From Jonesia denitrificans DSM 20603 (GTDB lineage Bacteria; Actinomycetota; Actinomycetes; Actinomycetales; Cellulomonadaceae): a DNA stretch of 64,000 nt. The notes under the pieces are model-generated. The model had not been told where the DNA came from. It made no database searches and worked only from the letters and a program-made list of their open reading frames with translations. Position 1 is the stretch's first letter, and every line of letters starts with the position of its first letter. Of the stretch, positions 1 through 9,400 are shown piece by piece. A program made the translations under genes and the position numbers. The stretch is taken from positions 248,001 to 312,000 of the forward strand of contig NC_013174.1 in NCBI RefSeq assembly GCF_000024065.1, written 5' to 3'.

Positions 1-1022
1 CCAAGAGCCGTGCCGACCTCGCACGCGCCACCGGGCTCACCCGTGTCACCGTCTCTGATGTCGTTGCTGACCTCCTCGACCGCAAACTCGTTGAGGAGGT
101 CGGCACCCGCCCTGGCACCCGGGTGGGGAAACCCGCCACCCTCGTCACCGTGGACTACACCTCACATGCGCTCGTATGCCTCGACCTCTCACGAGAAACA
201 GAGTTTCGCGGCGCCATCACCTCACTGGATGGTGACATCCTCTACCGCGACGCCATTGAACTCGGTGACGACCGCGGCGACACCGCCGTCACCAAAGTCA
301 CCCAGCTGGCTCATCGTCTCATTGACAACGCCACCGTGCCAGTGCTCGGGATCGGGGTAGGAACCCCCGGTATCGTCAGCGCAGAAGGCACCGTACGCAA
401 CGCCCCCAACCTCGGATGGCGTGACCTTGAACTCGCCCGCCACCTCCACGACGAACTCCACCTTCCCACCTACGTCGCCAACGACGCGGACACCGCAGTC
501 CTCGCTGAATCAACCTTCGGTGCTGGAGACGCCAACGGACTCATGCTCGTCCAAATCGGACTTGGTGTCGGTGCTGGAATCCTGTGCGACTCCCACCTCC
601 TGCGCGGCCCAGAGGGAACCGCCGGAGAAATCGGGCACGTCCGCGTCAGTGACGAACACATCGTCTGTTCCTGCGGCCGAACAGGCTGCCTCGAAACCTA
701 CCTTGCAGCCCCACGCCTCCGCGAACGCCTGGCAGGGCTCACCCCCGATCGTGCAACGCACGAACTCGAACGTGCAGGGCAACAACTCGGACAGGTCATC
801 GCACCCGTCGCCCAAACCCTGGGTGTCTTTGATGTTGCCCTGCTAGGCCCTGAGGACCTGCTCACTGAGCCGTTCCTCAGGGCGACACAGGAAGCTGTGA
901 ACGCCACGACGAGTCACTTCCTTGACCGGAACGTGACGACACGGCTTTCTGCGCTGGGCAGCGATGGCGTCCTCCACGGCGCTGCTGCCCACGTCCTAGC
1001 AGGTGAACTCGGACTGTCCTAA
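1..1022 (+). CDS. ROK-family transcriptional repressor, 5' truncated by the window edge
   Basis: The reading frame is open from base 3 and ends in TAA at 1020-1022, leaving 339 visible codons. The first codons encode a winged-helix segment (ADLARATGLTRVTVSDVV, then a wing ending GTRVGKPATL). This is followed by a ROK sugar-kinase fold with a zinc-type signature CSCGRTGCLE. Together these make it a ROK repressor (NagC/XylR/CsnR type) rather than a kinase, and only a short N-terminal piece can be missing. It lies 46 bp upstream of a lipoprotein gene of an amino-sugar transporter and probably controls that operon, with an amino sugar or its phosphate as inducer (inference). A possible later in-frame start near 123 would delete the DNA-binding domain, so I reject it. 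Confidence 0.9.
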   Translation, partial: KSRADLARATGLTRVTVSDVVADLLDRKLVEEVGTRPGTRVGKPATLVTVDYTSHALVCLDLSRETEFRGAITSLDGDILYRDAIELGDDRGDTAVTKVTQLAHRLIDNATVPVLGIGVGTPGIVSAEGTVRNAPNLGWRDLELARHLHDELHLPTYVANDADTAVLAESTFGAGDANGLMLVQIGLGVGAGILCDSHLLRGPEGTAGEIGHVRVSDEHIVCSCGRTGCLETYLAAPRLRERLAGLTPDRATHELERAGQQLGQVIAPVAQTLGVFDVALLGPEDLLTEPFLRATQEAVNATTSHFLDRNVTTRLSALGSDGVLHGAAAHVLAGELGLS

Positions 1023-1068
1023 ACCATGACTTCAACCATGGGACAGCCCATATGAAAGGATACCAACA

Positions 1069-2307
1069 ATGAAGTTGACCAAGCTCGCGGCCCTCGGGGC
1101 TGCAGCGGCACTTGCTCTCACAGCGTGCTCCAACTCAGATGCATCCCCCGACACATCACCAGACAACACCGCCGAGGTAGGCGGTGAAGTCACAGTATGG
1201 TTGGCAGGAGAAACCGACACCCCAGAAGACGCCGTCACCTGGCTAAAAGTCGAAGCCAAAGACCAATTTGACATTGATGTCACCGTCGAACGAATCGGCT
1301 GGGGCGACTTGCTGTCCAAGGTGACCACCTCCCTCGGTGACGAAAACCAAACCCCCGACATTGTCGAGTTGGGAAACACCCAGGTCCAAGCTTTCACCCA
1401 CGCCGGTGGCTTCGCTGACATCACCGATGTGTGGGAACGCGTCGGCGGAAACTCACTCATGCTGCAAGGCATGGTCGAAGGTGGCTCCGTTGACGGCGCC
1501 CTCTACGCGGCCCCCTACTACGCCGGTTCCCGTGTCGTGTTCTACGACACCGACAAGGTCAAAGAACCCCCAAAAACCCTCGCCGAACTCACCGACCTTG
1601 CCACCACACTCAACACAAAAGACAACTCAGGGTTCTACCTGGGTGGACAAGACTGGCGTAACGCAATCTCCTGGGTCTTCGTACACGGCGGAGAAATCGC
1701 CACCTACGAAGACGGCCAATGGGTAGGACAACTATCCAGCCCAGCCTCCATTGAAGGACTCACCGCAGTCCAAGAGCTCTACGCTCACGGCACCAACGCA
1801 CCCAAAGATGCCACAGACGCCGACACCTGGATCCCCTTCAACGAAGGCCGCGCATCGATGTTCATCGCACCCGGGTGGGCTGCCGGACTCATCGACCCCG
1901 ACCAATCACCCAACTGGTCAGCATTCGCGCTCCCCGGCGTTGACGGCGGCTCAGCCCCCGTCTTCCTCGGTGGTTCCAACATCGGTATCTCCGCTGCCTC
2001 ACAAAACCAGCCAGCATCCGAAAAAGTTCTCGAACTCATGCTCTCCGAGGAATACCAACTCATCCTCGCTGAAGCCGGTTTGACAACCATCTACCCACAA
2101 CACGCTGACCTCGCAGTAGGCGACCCAGTCAAAGAAGCCTCCGCCGCATCAGCAGTCAACGGGAAAATCACACCAGCATCACCCAACTGGGCCGCATTCG
2201 AAGAAACCAAAACCATGGAAGAACTCTTCTTCGAAATCGCTCAAGGCGGGGACGTCACCGACATCGCAGCGAAGTACGACGCGATCATCACCGACGCCCT
2301 GAACTAA
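1069..2307 (+). CDS. Sugar ABC transporter substrate-binding lipoprotein
   Basis: This 412-residue secreted lipoprotein captures a sugar outside the membrane for the two permeases that follow. The N-terminus is a short Lys-containing signal peptide with lipobox LTAC (Cys about residue 20), followed by a Ser/Asp/Pro-rich linker typical of lipoproteins. The body matches family 1 sugar-binding proteins (MalE/NgcE/DasA-like). AAAGGA at 1055-1060 sits at good spacing before the ATG. It is the first structural gene of an operon with permeases, nagB and a ROK kinase, so an amino sugar or a chitosan/chitin oligosaccharide is the likely ligand (inference from context). The exact ligand cannot be read from the sequence. 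Confidence 0.9.
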   Translation: MKLTKLAALGAAAALALTACSNSDASPDTSPDNTAEVGGEVTVWLAGETDTPEDAVTWLKVEAKDQFDIDVTVERIGWGDLLSKVTTSLGDENQTPDIVELGNTQVQAFTHAGGFADITDVWERVGGNSLMLQGMVEGGSVDGALYAAPYYAGSRVVFYDTDKVKEPPKTLAELTDLATTLNTKDNSGFYLGGQDWRNAISWVFVHGGEIATYEDGQWVGQLSSPASIEGLTAVQELYAHGTNAPKDATDADTWIPFNEGRASMFIAPGWAAGLIDPDQSPNWSAFALPGVDGGSAPVFLGGSNIGISAASQNQPASEKVLELMLSEEYQLILAEAGLTTIYPQHADLAVGDPVKEASAASAVNGKITPASPNWAAFEETKTMEELFFEIAQGGDVTDIAAKYDAIITDALN

Positions 2308-2393
2308 CCCACACACTCGGTGCGGGGTAGGGGACCGACCTCCCCCTGGATTGCTATCCCTACCCCGCACTGTGGCCTGCCCTTGGAGGAACC

Positions 2394-3386
2394 ATGCCGA
2401 AAACGCTGGGCGACGCACTCGCCCACCCGGCTGCCCCACCTCGCTCGCCCCAGCCCGTCCCGCCCGGGCACCGCAACGAGGAACTACCCGTACGACACCG
2501 GCGACGCAGCATCGCCCCCTACCTCTTACTCATCCCCGTCCTTGTCGCACTGATCCTGGCGCTCGCCTACCCCCTAGGCCGTCAAGTGATCATGTCATTC
2601 CAAGGATTCGGGTTAGCACAACAGCTCGGCACCAAACCACCCGAATGGGTCGGAGTCGACAACTATGTCACCCTCCTGACGGACAAAGCGATCTGGGCAG
2701 TCATCGCCCGATCCCTAGCATTCTGCTTCGTCAACGCCTCCCTCACCATGATCATCGGGACAGCCCTGGCCACCCTGATGACCAAAACGTCCACCACGTT
2801 CCGGCTCATCCTTTCCACCGCGCTCCTGTTCGCGTGGGCCATGCCCGTCATCGCGGCAATGACCGTGTGGGAATGGTTGTTCAACTCCGACTACGGGGTC
2901 ATCAACTGGATCCTCACCCGACTCGGCGGTGACTTCACCGGCCACTCCTGGCTGACCAACCCGCTGTCCTTCTTCTTTGTCGCCACCGTCGTGGTGGTGT
3001 GGATGTCAGTTCCGTTTGTGGTCTTCTCCGTCTACTCGGCGCTCACCCAAGTCAGTGAAGAAGTCCTCGAAGCAGCAGCCCTCGACGGGGCTGGCGGGTG
3101 GCAACGATTCCGCCACATCATCCTGCCCACAATCATGCCCGTGCTCTCCGTGGTCACCATGCTCCAAATCATTTGGGACCTGCGGGTCTTCACCCAAATC
3201 TTCTACCTCCAAGGAGCCGGCGGGCTCGCCTCCAAAACTGACCTACTCGGGACGTTCATCTACCGGCTCGGCATTTCCCAATCGGACTACGGTCTCGCCT
3301 CCGCAGTCGCACTCTTTGTTCTTATCCTCACCTTGATCGTCACCTCAGGGTACGTTCGCTCCCTCTTTAAGGAGGCCGACGCATGA
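2394..3386 (+). CDS. Sugar ABC transporter permease (MalF type)
   Basis: This 330-residue inner-membrane permease has about six hydrophobic segments and the cytoplasmic EAA loop (EAAALDGAGGWQRFRHIILP, near residue 225) that docks the ATPase. The first hydrophobic stretch begins near residue 40 after a polar N-terminus. GGAGGA just upstream of ATG 2394 supports the start. The stop overlaps the ATG of the next permease by 4 bp, which indicates translational coupling. No ATPase gene is in this operon, so the complex probably uses a shared MsiK-like ATPase encoded elsewhere, as is common for actinobacterial sugar importers. Codons are uniformly C-ending. Confidence 0.93.
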   Translation: MPKTLGDALAHPAAPPRSPQPVPPGHRNEELPVRHRRRSIAPYLLLIPVLVALILALAYPLGRQVIMSFQGFGLAQQLGTKPPEWVGVDNYVTLLTDKAIWAVIARSLAFCFVNASLTMIIGTALATLMTKTSTTFRLILSTALLFAWAMPVIAAMTVWEWLFNSDYGVINWILTRLGGDFTGHSWLTNPLSFFFVATVVVVWMSVPFVVFSVYSALTQVSEEVLEAAALDGAGGWQRFRHIILPTIMPVLSVVTMLQIIWDLRVFTQIFYLQGAGGLASKTDLLGTFIYRLGISQSDYGLASAVALFVLILTLIVTSGYVRSLFKEADA

Positions 3387-4198
3387 GCCGCCGTGCTGCC
3401 AACCTTGTTGCGGTCATCCTCGCACTGGTGTGGATCTTCCCCGTCTACTGGATGATCAACACCGCGCTACTCCCAGTCTCCCAGTCGCGCAGCTCCACCC
3501 CCACATTTTTCCCTGCCGGAGGCGACATCTCCGCGTTCACCCGGGTCCTCACCCCCGACTTTTGGAACTCAATGTTCCTCTCCTTGCGCGTCACCCTCCT
3601 CGTAGTCATCGTGGCGCTTCTGTTTGCGTTCCTTGCCGCGCTCGCGGTGTCTCGGTTCCGGTTTGCTGGCCGTAAGGGTTTCATTTTGACGATTTTGATC
3701 GTGCAGATGATCCCCGCTGAGGCGTTGTTTATTTCGCAGTACAAGATGCTGCAGGGGTGGGGTTTGCTCAACTCTGTTGCCGGGCTGTCGCTCCTGTATG
3801 TGGCTGCCGTGTTGCCGTTTACCGTGTGGATGCTGCGCGGGTTTGTTGACGGAATCCCTGCGGACCTGGAACAAGCAGCCATGATCGATGGGTGTTCACG
3901 AACCCGGGCGTTCTTCACGATTACGTTCCCTTTGTTGGCCCCTGGGTTGGTGGCCTCAGGGGTGTACGCGTTCTTGCAAGCGTGGAATGAGTTCACGCTC
4001 GCGACCGTCATGATGAGCCCGTCCAATAGGACGCTGCCGTTGTGGTTGCGAGGGCTTGCGATCCAGTCGAATCAGGCCACTGACTGGCCTGCGGTGATGG
4101 CTGGGTCTGTGCTCGTGGCTGTTCCCGTCATTGTGTTCTTCATGATTGTCCAGGGCCGCATGACATCTGGTTTGGTGTCAGGCGCGGTCAAGGGCTGA
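3383..4198 (+). CDS. Sugar ABC transporter permease (MalG type)
   Basis: This 271-residue membrane protein is the second half of the permease heterodimer. It has about six transmembrane segments and an EAA-loop motif (EQAAMIDGCSRTRAFF, near residue 165). The ATGA overlap with the upstream permease fixes the start. The gene is odd in composition. Roughly the first 85 codons use C-ending codons (Leu mainly ctc), whereas from about base 3640 onward codons end in G or T (Leu mainly ttg), and this style continues into the two genes downstream. The protein family is unchanged across the switch, so it is not a fusion of unrelated parts. Confidence 0.93.
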   Translation: MSRRAANLVAVILALVWIFPVYWMINTALLPVSQSRSSTPTFFPAGGDISAFTRVLTPDFWNSMFLSLRVTLLVVIVALLFAFLAALAVSRFRFAGRKGFILTILIVQMIPAEALFISQYKMLQGWGLLNSVAGLSLLYVAAVLPFTVWMLRGFVDGIPADLEQAAMIDGCSRTRAFFTITFPLLAPGLVASGVYAFLQAWNEFTLATVMMSPSNRTLPLWLRGLAIQSNQATDWPAVMAGSVLVAVPVIVFFMIVQGRMTSGLVSGAVKG

Positions 4199-4212
4199 GA
4201 AAGGCGAGTGTT

Positions 4213-4995
4213 GTGGAAGTTGTGATTGGCCAAAGCGCCGAGGAATTGGCGTTGTATGCGGCCTCGATGGTGCGTGACGTGGTGCGCAGCAAAGACCACC
4301 CCGTGTTGGGGTTGGCCACCGGGTCGTCCCCGTTGCCGCTCTACACTGAACTGATTCGCGCCCACCGTGACGAAGGTGTGTCGTTTGCGCACGTCAGTGC
4401 GGTGACGTTGGATGAGTATGTGGGGTTACCACCCGATCACCCGCAGTCGTACCACGAGGTGATTCGGCAGGAGTTCACTCGTCACGTTGATATCGACGAT
4501 GCGCGGGTGTTCTCCCCGGATGGGGACCCGGCGCGTGCCATGGACGCGGGGGAACGTTACGAGAAAGTCCTTTCCGAGTTGGGTGGAGTGGATGTGCAGA
4601 TCCTCGGGATCGGCACCGATGGCCATATTGCGTTTAATGAGCCTGGTTCCTCGTTGCAATCGCGGACCCGCATCAAAACTCTGACCGACCAAACACGTTC
4701 GGATAATGCCCGGTTCTTTGGGTCGCTTGATGAGGTCCCCATTCACGCGCTCACGCAAGGGTTGGACACAATCCTTGATGCGCGGCGGGTGGTGTTGATG
4801 GCAACAGGGCAAGCCAAAGCGCAAGCTATCGCTGCGATGGTGGAAGGGCCCATGTCAGCGTCGTGTCCGGCTTCTGTGTTGCAGTGGCACCCGCATGTCA
4901 CGGTCTGCGTTGATGAGGCGGCGGCGAGTTTGCTGGAGCATGCTGGGTACTATCGCACCTCCTTTGAGCGGAAACCGTCATGGCAGAAGTGGTAA
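4213..4995 (+). CDS. nagB: Glucosamine-6-phosphate deaminase
   Basis: This enzyme converts glucosamine-6-phosphate to fructose-6-phosphate and ammonia in the cytosol, feeding amino sugars into glycolysis. The 260-residue length is normal for the family. Visible motifs are the sugar-binding loop LATGSSP (about residue 35), the segment LDEYVGL (about 65) carrying the catalytic Asp, and GIGTDGHIAFNEPGSS (about 133-148) with the catalytic His and Glu region. GTG at 4213 is the first start codon after the permease stop and gives the typical N-terminus (MEVVIG). It overlaps the following kinase by 16 bp. No nagA deacetylase is visible in the window, so either deacetylation is encoded elsewhere or glucosamine itself is the substrate. 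Confidence 0.95.
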   Translation: MEVVIGQSAEELALYAASMVRDVVRSKDHPVLGLATGSSPLPLYTELIRAHRDEGVSFAHVSAVTLDEYVGLPPDHPQSYHEVIRQEFTRHVDIDDARVFSPDGDPARAMDAGERYEKVLSELGGVDVQILGIGTDGHIAFNEPGSSLQSRTRIKTLTDQTRSDNARFFGSLDEVPIHALTQGLDTILDARRVVLMATGQAKAQAIAAMVEGPMSASCPASVLQWHPHVTVCVDEAAASLLEHAGYYRTSFERKPSWQKW

Positions 4996-5951
4996 CGGAC
5001 ATTCTTGTCCTGGCACTCGATATTGGTGGCACCAACAGCCGTGGTGAAGTGCTGCGCTGGGGTTCAGGGACTCTGAGTGAACCACTCGCGCAGGCGTCGT
5101 TGCCGACCCCGTCTGGGGACGGCGACGGGGCCGTGAACACCATCATCACGTTGTGTCGCACGTTGCTAGGGGCACTTGACGAACCGACTCGCGCGCTTGT
5201 TGCAGGCATCGGGTTGGGTGTTCCTGGCGTGCTGGACACTGACCGTGGTGTGGTGACACTTGCGTCAAACGTGGGGTGGGTGAACCGACCTATTTGCGCT
5301 GACATTGAGGCAGCGGTGGGGCTCCCGGTGTATTTAACTCACGATGTGACCGCTGCGGGTGCAGCGGAGCAACGCTTAGGTGCCGGGCGTGGTTGTGATG
5401 ATGTCATTGCCGTGTTCTTAGGAACAGGTATTGCCGCGTCCATTACCTCTGGTGGTCATCTGGTCACTGGGGGTGTGCTCCCTGGTGGGGGCAGGCAACC
5501 AGCAGGGGAGATCGGGCACCTGCCCGTTGATGTGCATGGGCCGTTGTGTTCGTGTGGTCAGCGAGGGTGTTTGGAGTTGATGAGCTCCGCGCGTGCCATT
5601 GGACGCCGGTACAGTGTTGCCCGTGGTGTCGACCCGGATGGGCCAGATGCGTTGACGTCACGGGATGTGGTGGCTGCGTTGGGCACCGACCCGGTCGCGA
5701 AAGATGTGTGGGACGATGCCACCCGCTACCTTGCGCACGGGTTGTTGGCCGTGACAATTGCTGTGGGGGCCACCCGGATCATCATGGGGGGTGGTTTATC
5801 CCAGGCGGGCCGGGTGCTCACAGATTCAGTGCGTGCGCATTTGGTGGAGCAGACACGGGTCGCGTCCGTTCCAGAGATTGTGACTGCTCAACTGGGGCAA
5901 CGCGCCGGTGTGCTCGGGGTTGCCCTGCACGCCTTGGACCAGATTGTGTGA
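4980..5951 (+). CDS. ROK-family sugar kinase, probable glucosamine/N-acetylglucosamine kinase
   Basis: This 323-residue cytosolic kinase has the ATP-phosphate motif LALDIGGTNSRGE (about residue 13), no N-terminal DNA-binding domain, and the ROK zinc signature CSCGQRGCLE (about residue 190). The preceding EIGHLPV contains the conserved His and Glu. It overlaps nagB by 16 bases and is the last gene of the operon. A kinase directly coupled to nagB suggests phosphorylation of imported glucosamine or N-acetylglucosamine. The layout resembles the Streptomyces csnR-K chitosan-oligosaccharide operon, in which csnK is a ROK kinase (established example, applied here by inference). Glucokinase activity is a fair alternative. 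Confidence 0.88.
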   Translation: MAEVVTDILVLALDIGGTNSRGEVLRWGSGTLSEPLAQASLPTPSGDGDGAVNTIITLCRTLLGALDEPTRALVAGIGLGVPGVLDTDRGVVTLASNVGWVNRPICADIEAAVGLPVYLTHDVTAAGAAEQRLGAGRGCDDVIAVFLGTGIAASITSGGHLVTGGVLPGGGRQPAGEIGHLPVDVHGPLCSCGQRGCLELMSSARAIGRRYSVARGVDPDGPDALTSRDVVAALGTDPVAKDVWDDATRYLAHGLLAVTIAVGATRIIMGGGLSQAGRVLTDSVRAHLVEQTRVASVPEIVTAQLGQRAGVLGVALHALDQIV

Positions 5952-6048
5952 CGCATGATGCGCTGACACGGTGGGGCCAGAACCGGGTGTGGATGATGAC
6001 GACGAACTTCGACGAGCCACATCCGGGACTGGCCCCTATCGTAGGGGT

Positions 6049-6411
6049 ATGGCTGGGACATACCGACTCAAGCGGGTGTACGAGGCACCAGACCCCAATG
6101 ACGGGTTCAGGGTGCTCGTGGACCGGTTATGGCCACGCGGACTGTCCAAAAGTGACGCCCACATTGACATGTGGCCCAAAGACATAGCCCCCAGTACCCA
6201 GTTACGACAATGGTTCCATGATGAACCCCAAGACTTTGACGAATTTGCGCACCGGTATCGCCGGGAACTCGCCACGAACGCGGCCGTTCATGAGGTCACA
6301 GCCGCGCTGCGCGTGTACGACACGGTGACGTTGCTCTATGCGGCCAAAGACACCGAACACAACCACGCAGTGATTGTGCGTGACTATCTCACTAGCGTCG
6401 ACACGCCGTAG
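6049..6411 (+). CDS. DUF488 family protein
   Basis: This 120-residue cytosolic protein of the DUF488 (YeaO-like) family has unknown biochemical function. Recognisable segments are the N-terminal LKRVYEAP, the conserved VDRLWPRGLSK (about residue 26-36), WFHDEP, RYRRELA and TLLYAAKDTEHNHAVIV. The ATG at 6049 follows AGGGG. A GTG at 5971 in the same frame would add 26 residues that family members do not have, so I chose the later start. It lies 97 bp after the amino-sugar kinase and is convergent with hrpA, ending 9 bp from it. No functional link with either neighbour is evident. Confidence 0.88.
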   Translation: MAGTYRLKRVYEAPDPNDGFRVLVDRLWPRGLSKSDAHIDMWPKDIAPSTQLRQWFHDEPQDFDEFAHRYRRELATNAAVHEVTAALRVYDTVTLLYAAKDTEHNHAVIVRDYLTSVDTP

Positions 6412-6419
6412 CCGAGGTC

Positions 6420-9400
6420 TTACCGCGGGGGCGGAGCGGCTGCCGTGATCGCCTTAAGGACACGCTTCTCCGAGACAGTCCGTGCCGTGCCCAACTGCTG
6501 GGCATACATGGACACCCGCAACTCCTCAATCATCCAGCGCACATCCGCTAACTGCTCGGACACCCCGTGAGGGGAGGCGGACGCAGACGCGACAGCCGCA
6601 TCGTACATCCGGGTGACCTCCGCCAACCGCCAACTCACTTCCTGGTCGCGGTGCACAGAATCCACCGCCTTATCAAGGCGGTGAATCTGCGCTCGCACGT
6701 ATCGCACCAGGTGACGAACATGATCCGGGGGTGTGCGGGAAATGAAACCAGGGTAAATCAGAGCGTCCCGGATCGCACGAATGTCGTTGAGGGTCGCCAG
6801 GAGAGCCAACGACGTGTGCTGCTTAATCGCCGCATCCAAGTCCTTGACAGCGGTCAGAGCAGCAGCAACATCCCCAGCTATCCGGTACGTCTCATCCTCA
6901 ATACGCGCCCGCACCTGGACCACCCGCTCCCGGTACGTGTCCACATCACGAATGGTGCCAGCGTCAGGGAGCAACGAACGGATCGCGGCACGTTGCAGGT
7001 CAGTGATCAGCGCATCGGTTGTCGGGTAAGGACTCGTCGACATGACCAACGCTTGGCGCGGTGACCAGCGGGTACTGATCCGGCTCGTACTGAGAGCAGT
7101 CGCAGCGACCACAAGCTCCACCACAGCCTGCCCGTGAATGGTGGCCTGTTGAGCGTCATGGGCAAGCACATCCAACCGAACCCCATCAGGGTGGACCGCG
7201 AGCGCGGGATACCCGCGCACAGCGAATCCGCCGGGCCCGGTGCCGTCGAGGATAAGGGGGATGGTGGGGTAGGCGGTGGGCCAGTCGGTGACGATGTCGG
7301 AGCTGTCGGCAAGGGCCGGTGCGGGTGGTGGTGTGCTTGTCGATGCGTGGTGTTGTGCGCGAACAGGTGTGCGTGGGGTGGTGGTTGAGCCGGTCGGGAC
7401 TGGGGTGGGTGTGGCGGCGGCGCGGGCTTCGGCGAGGGCGGCGCTGACGGCGGTGTGCACAGCGGAGGCGACTGCTTCTTGCGCGTGGGAAGACAGTGTG
7501 CGTTGGAGGTGTTCCAGGCTGGGGGATTGGTCGAGTACTTCAGTGACTGTGCGACGCCCCCGGTTGACGGTGTGTTCCACGGAGAACATGATGCGCACGT
7601 GTGGGGGGAGGGTGTGCGGGGTGTAGGCGTCAGCGGGGATATCCACGGATCGTAGTGCGTAGGCCGCTTGGGTGAACTCGGCGTGGAATTGTGGGGCGTG
7701 GTTGCCGCCGCGGACAAGGTCAGCCCAGGATGGGTGGCGTTCGGTGAGCCAGGTGGCGATGGCTCGGGCAGTGTCGGGGGCGGGGACGAGTTGCCGTCGC
7801 CACGTTTTGGGTAGTGATTTGATGGTGGCGATGCACAGTTCGGTGAGGAGCCCGGGGACGAGCCAGTCGAATCCGCCGGCTTCTACCCGGTTGAGTACTT
7901 CAATCGGGATGTGAACGGTTAACCCGTCGGTGCTGTGGCCTGGGGTGTAGGAGTAGGTGATGGGGAATGTGAGGTCACCTTGTGGCCAGGAGGTGGGGTA
8001 GAGGGCGTCGACTTGTTCGTCATCGACTGCGGGGAGGAGGTCGTCGCGGTGGAGGTCTAACAGTGTGGGTTCTGTTTTTCGGGTGTCTTTCCACCAGCGG
8101 TCAAAGTGGGCGGCGGATACGACAGAGTCGGGGAGGCGGGCATCGTAAAACTCGTAGAGAACTGTGTCGTCAACCTCTAGTTGGGTGGCGCGGGTTCGGG
8201 CATAGAACTCTTCGACCTCTGCGATGACAGCTTTGTTGTGCCGCCAGAATGCGTGGTGGGTGGTCCATTGGCCGTCAACGAGTGCGTGGCGGATGAACAT
8301 GTCCCGTGCGGCGTCGCGGTCAACGTGGGAGTAGAGGATTGGCCGTTCGGTGACGATGGGAACCCCGTACAGCATGACCTTTTCTCGGACCATGGCTGCG
8401 CCTCGTTTGGTGGACCACGCTGGGTCTGAATACGTGCGTTTCACGATGCCTTGGGCGAGTTCTTCGGCCCATTCCGGTTCGATGGCCGCGACGTCGCGAG
8501 CCCACAGCCGGGACGTTTCCACTAATTGCGCAGCCATCACCCAGGTAGGGGGTTTGCGGGACAGTGAGGAACCAGGGAATATGGCGAATTTTGTGCCGCG
8601 TGAACCCAGATACTCGTTGCGAGCCATGCGTGCCGCCCGGCGGTCTTGGGCTGCGTCTTTGCCTTTGCGGGTCGCTGAAACGTCTGTGCTTTCCTGCATC
8701 CCAATCTGGGAGAGTAGCCCAGCTAAAATGGATCGGTGGATCGCTTCCCCGTCCCACACAAACCGGGTGTCCACTGATGTGTCTTCACTGGTGGTTAGTG
8801 CATCACCGACGGGTTGTGCGGACCGGTGTGTGACGGTGATCCCCAAGGGCCGGGCCATGTCCCGCAACTGGGAGACCACATCCTGCCATTCTCGGATGCG
8901 GAGAAAGTTCAGGTACTCGCGCCGACACATGCGGCGGAACGCCGAGGACGATAACGCTTTTTGTTGGGAGCGCACGTACTCCCACATGTTGAGGTAGGTG
9001 AGGAAATCAGAGCGCCCTTCCACAAAACGACGGTGACACGTATCGGCTTCGTCGCGCACCTCAGCGGGGCGTTCACGTGGGTCTTGAATGGACAGCGCTG
9101 CCGCAATAATGAGCACCTCACCGGCAACGCCACGGCGATTCGCTTCCACGATCATGCGTGCCAGGCGGGGGTCAATGGGGAGCGCCGCAAGTTGTCGGCC
9201 CACCGGGGTTAATGTTGTTCCCCGCTTCCCCGACGATAACGCTGACAGTTCCTGAAGCAACGCCACCCCATCACGCACTGCTTTGGTGTCTGGGGGGTCA
9301 ACAAACGGGAAGGAAGCAATGTCATCCGGTGTGCGCACCACCCCTACGGACACCATGTGCAAAATGACTGACGCCAACGATGTGCGCAAAATTTCGGGTT

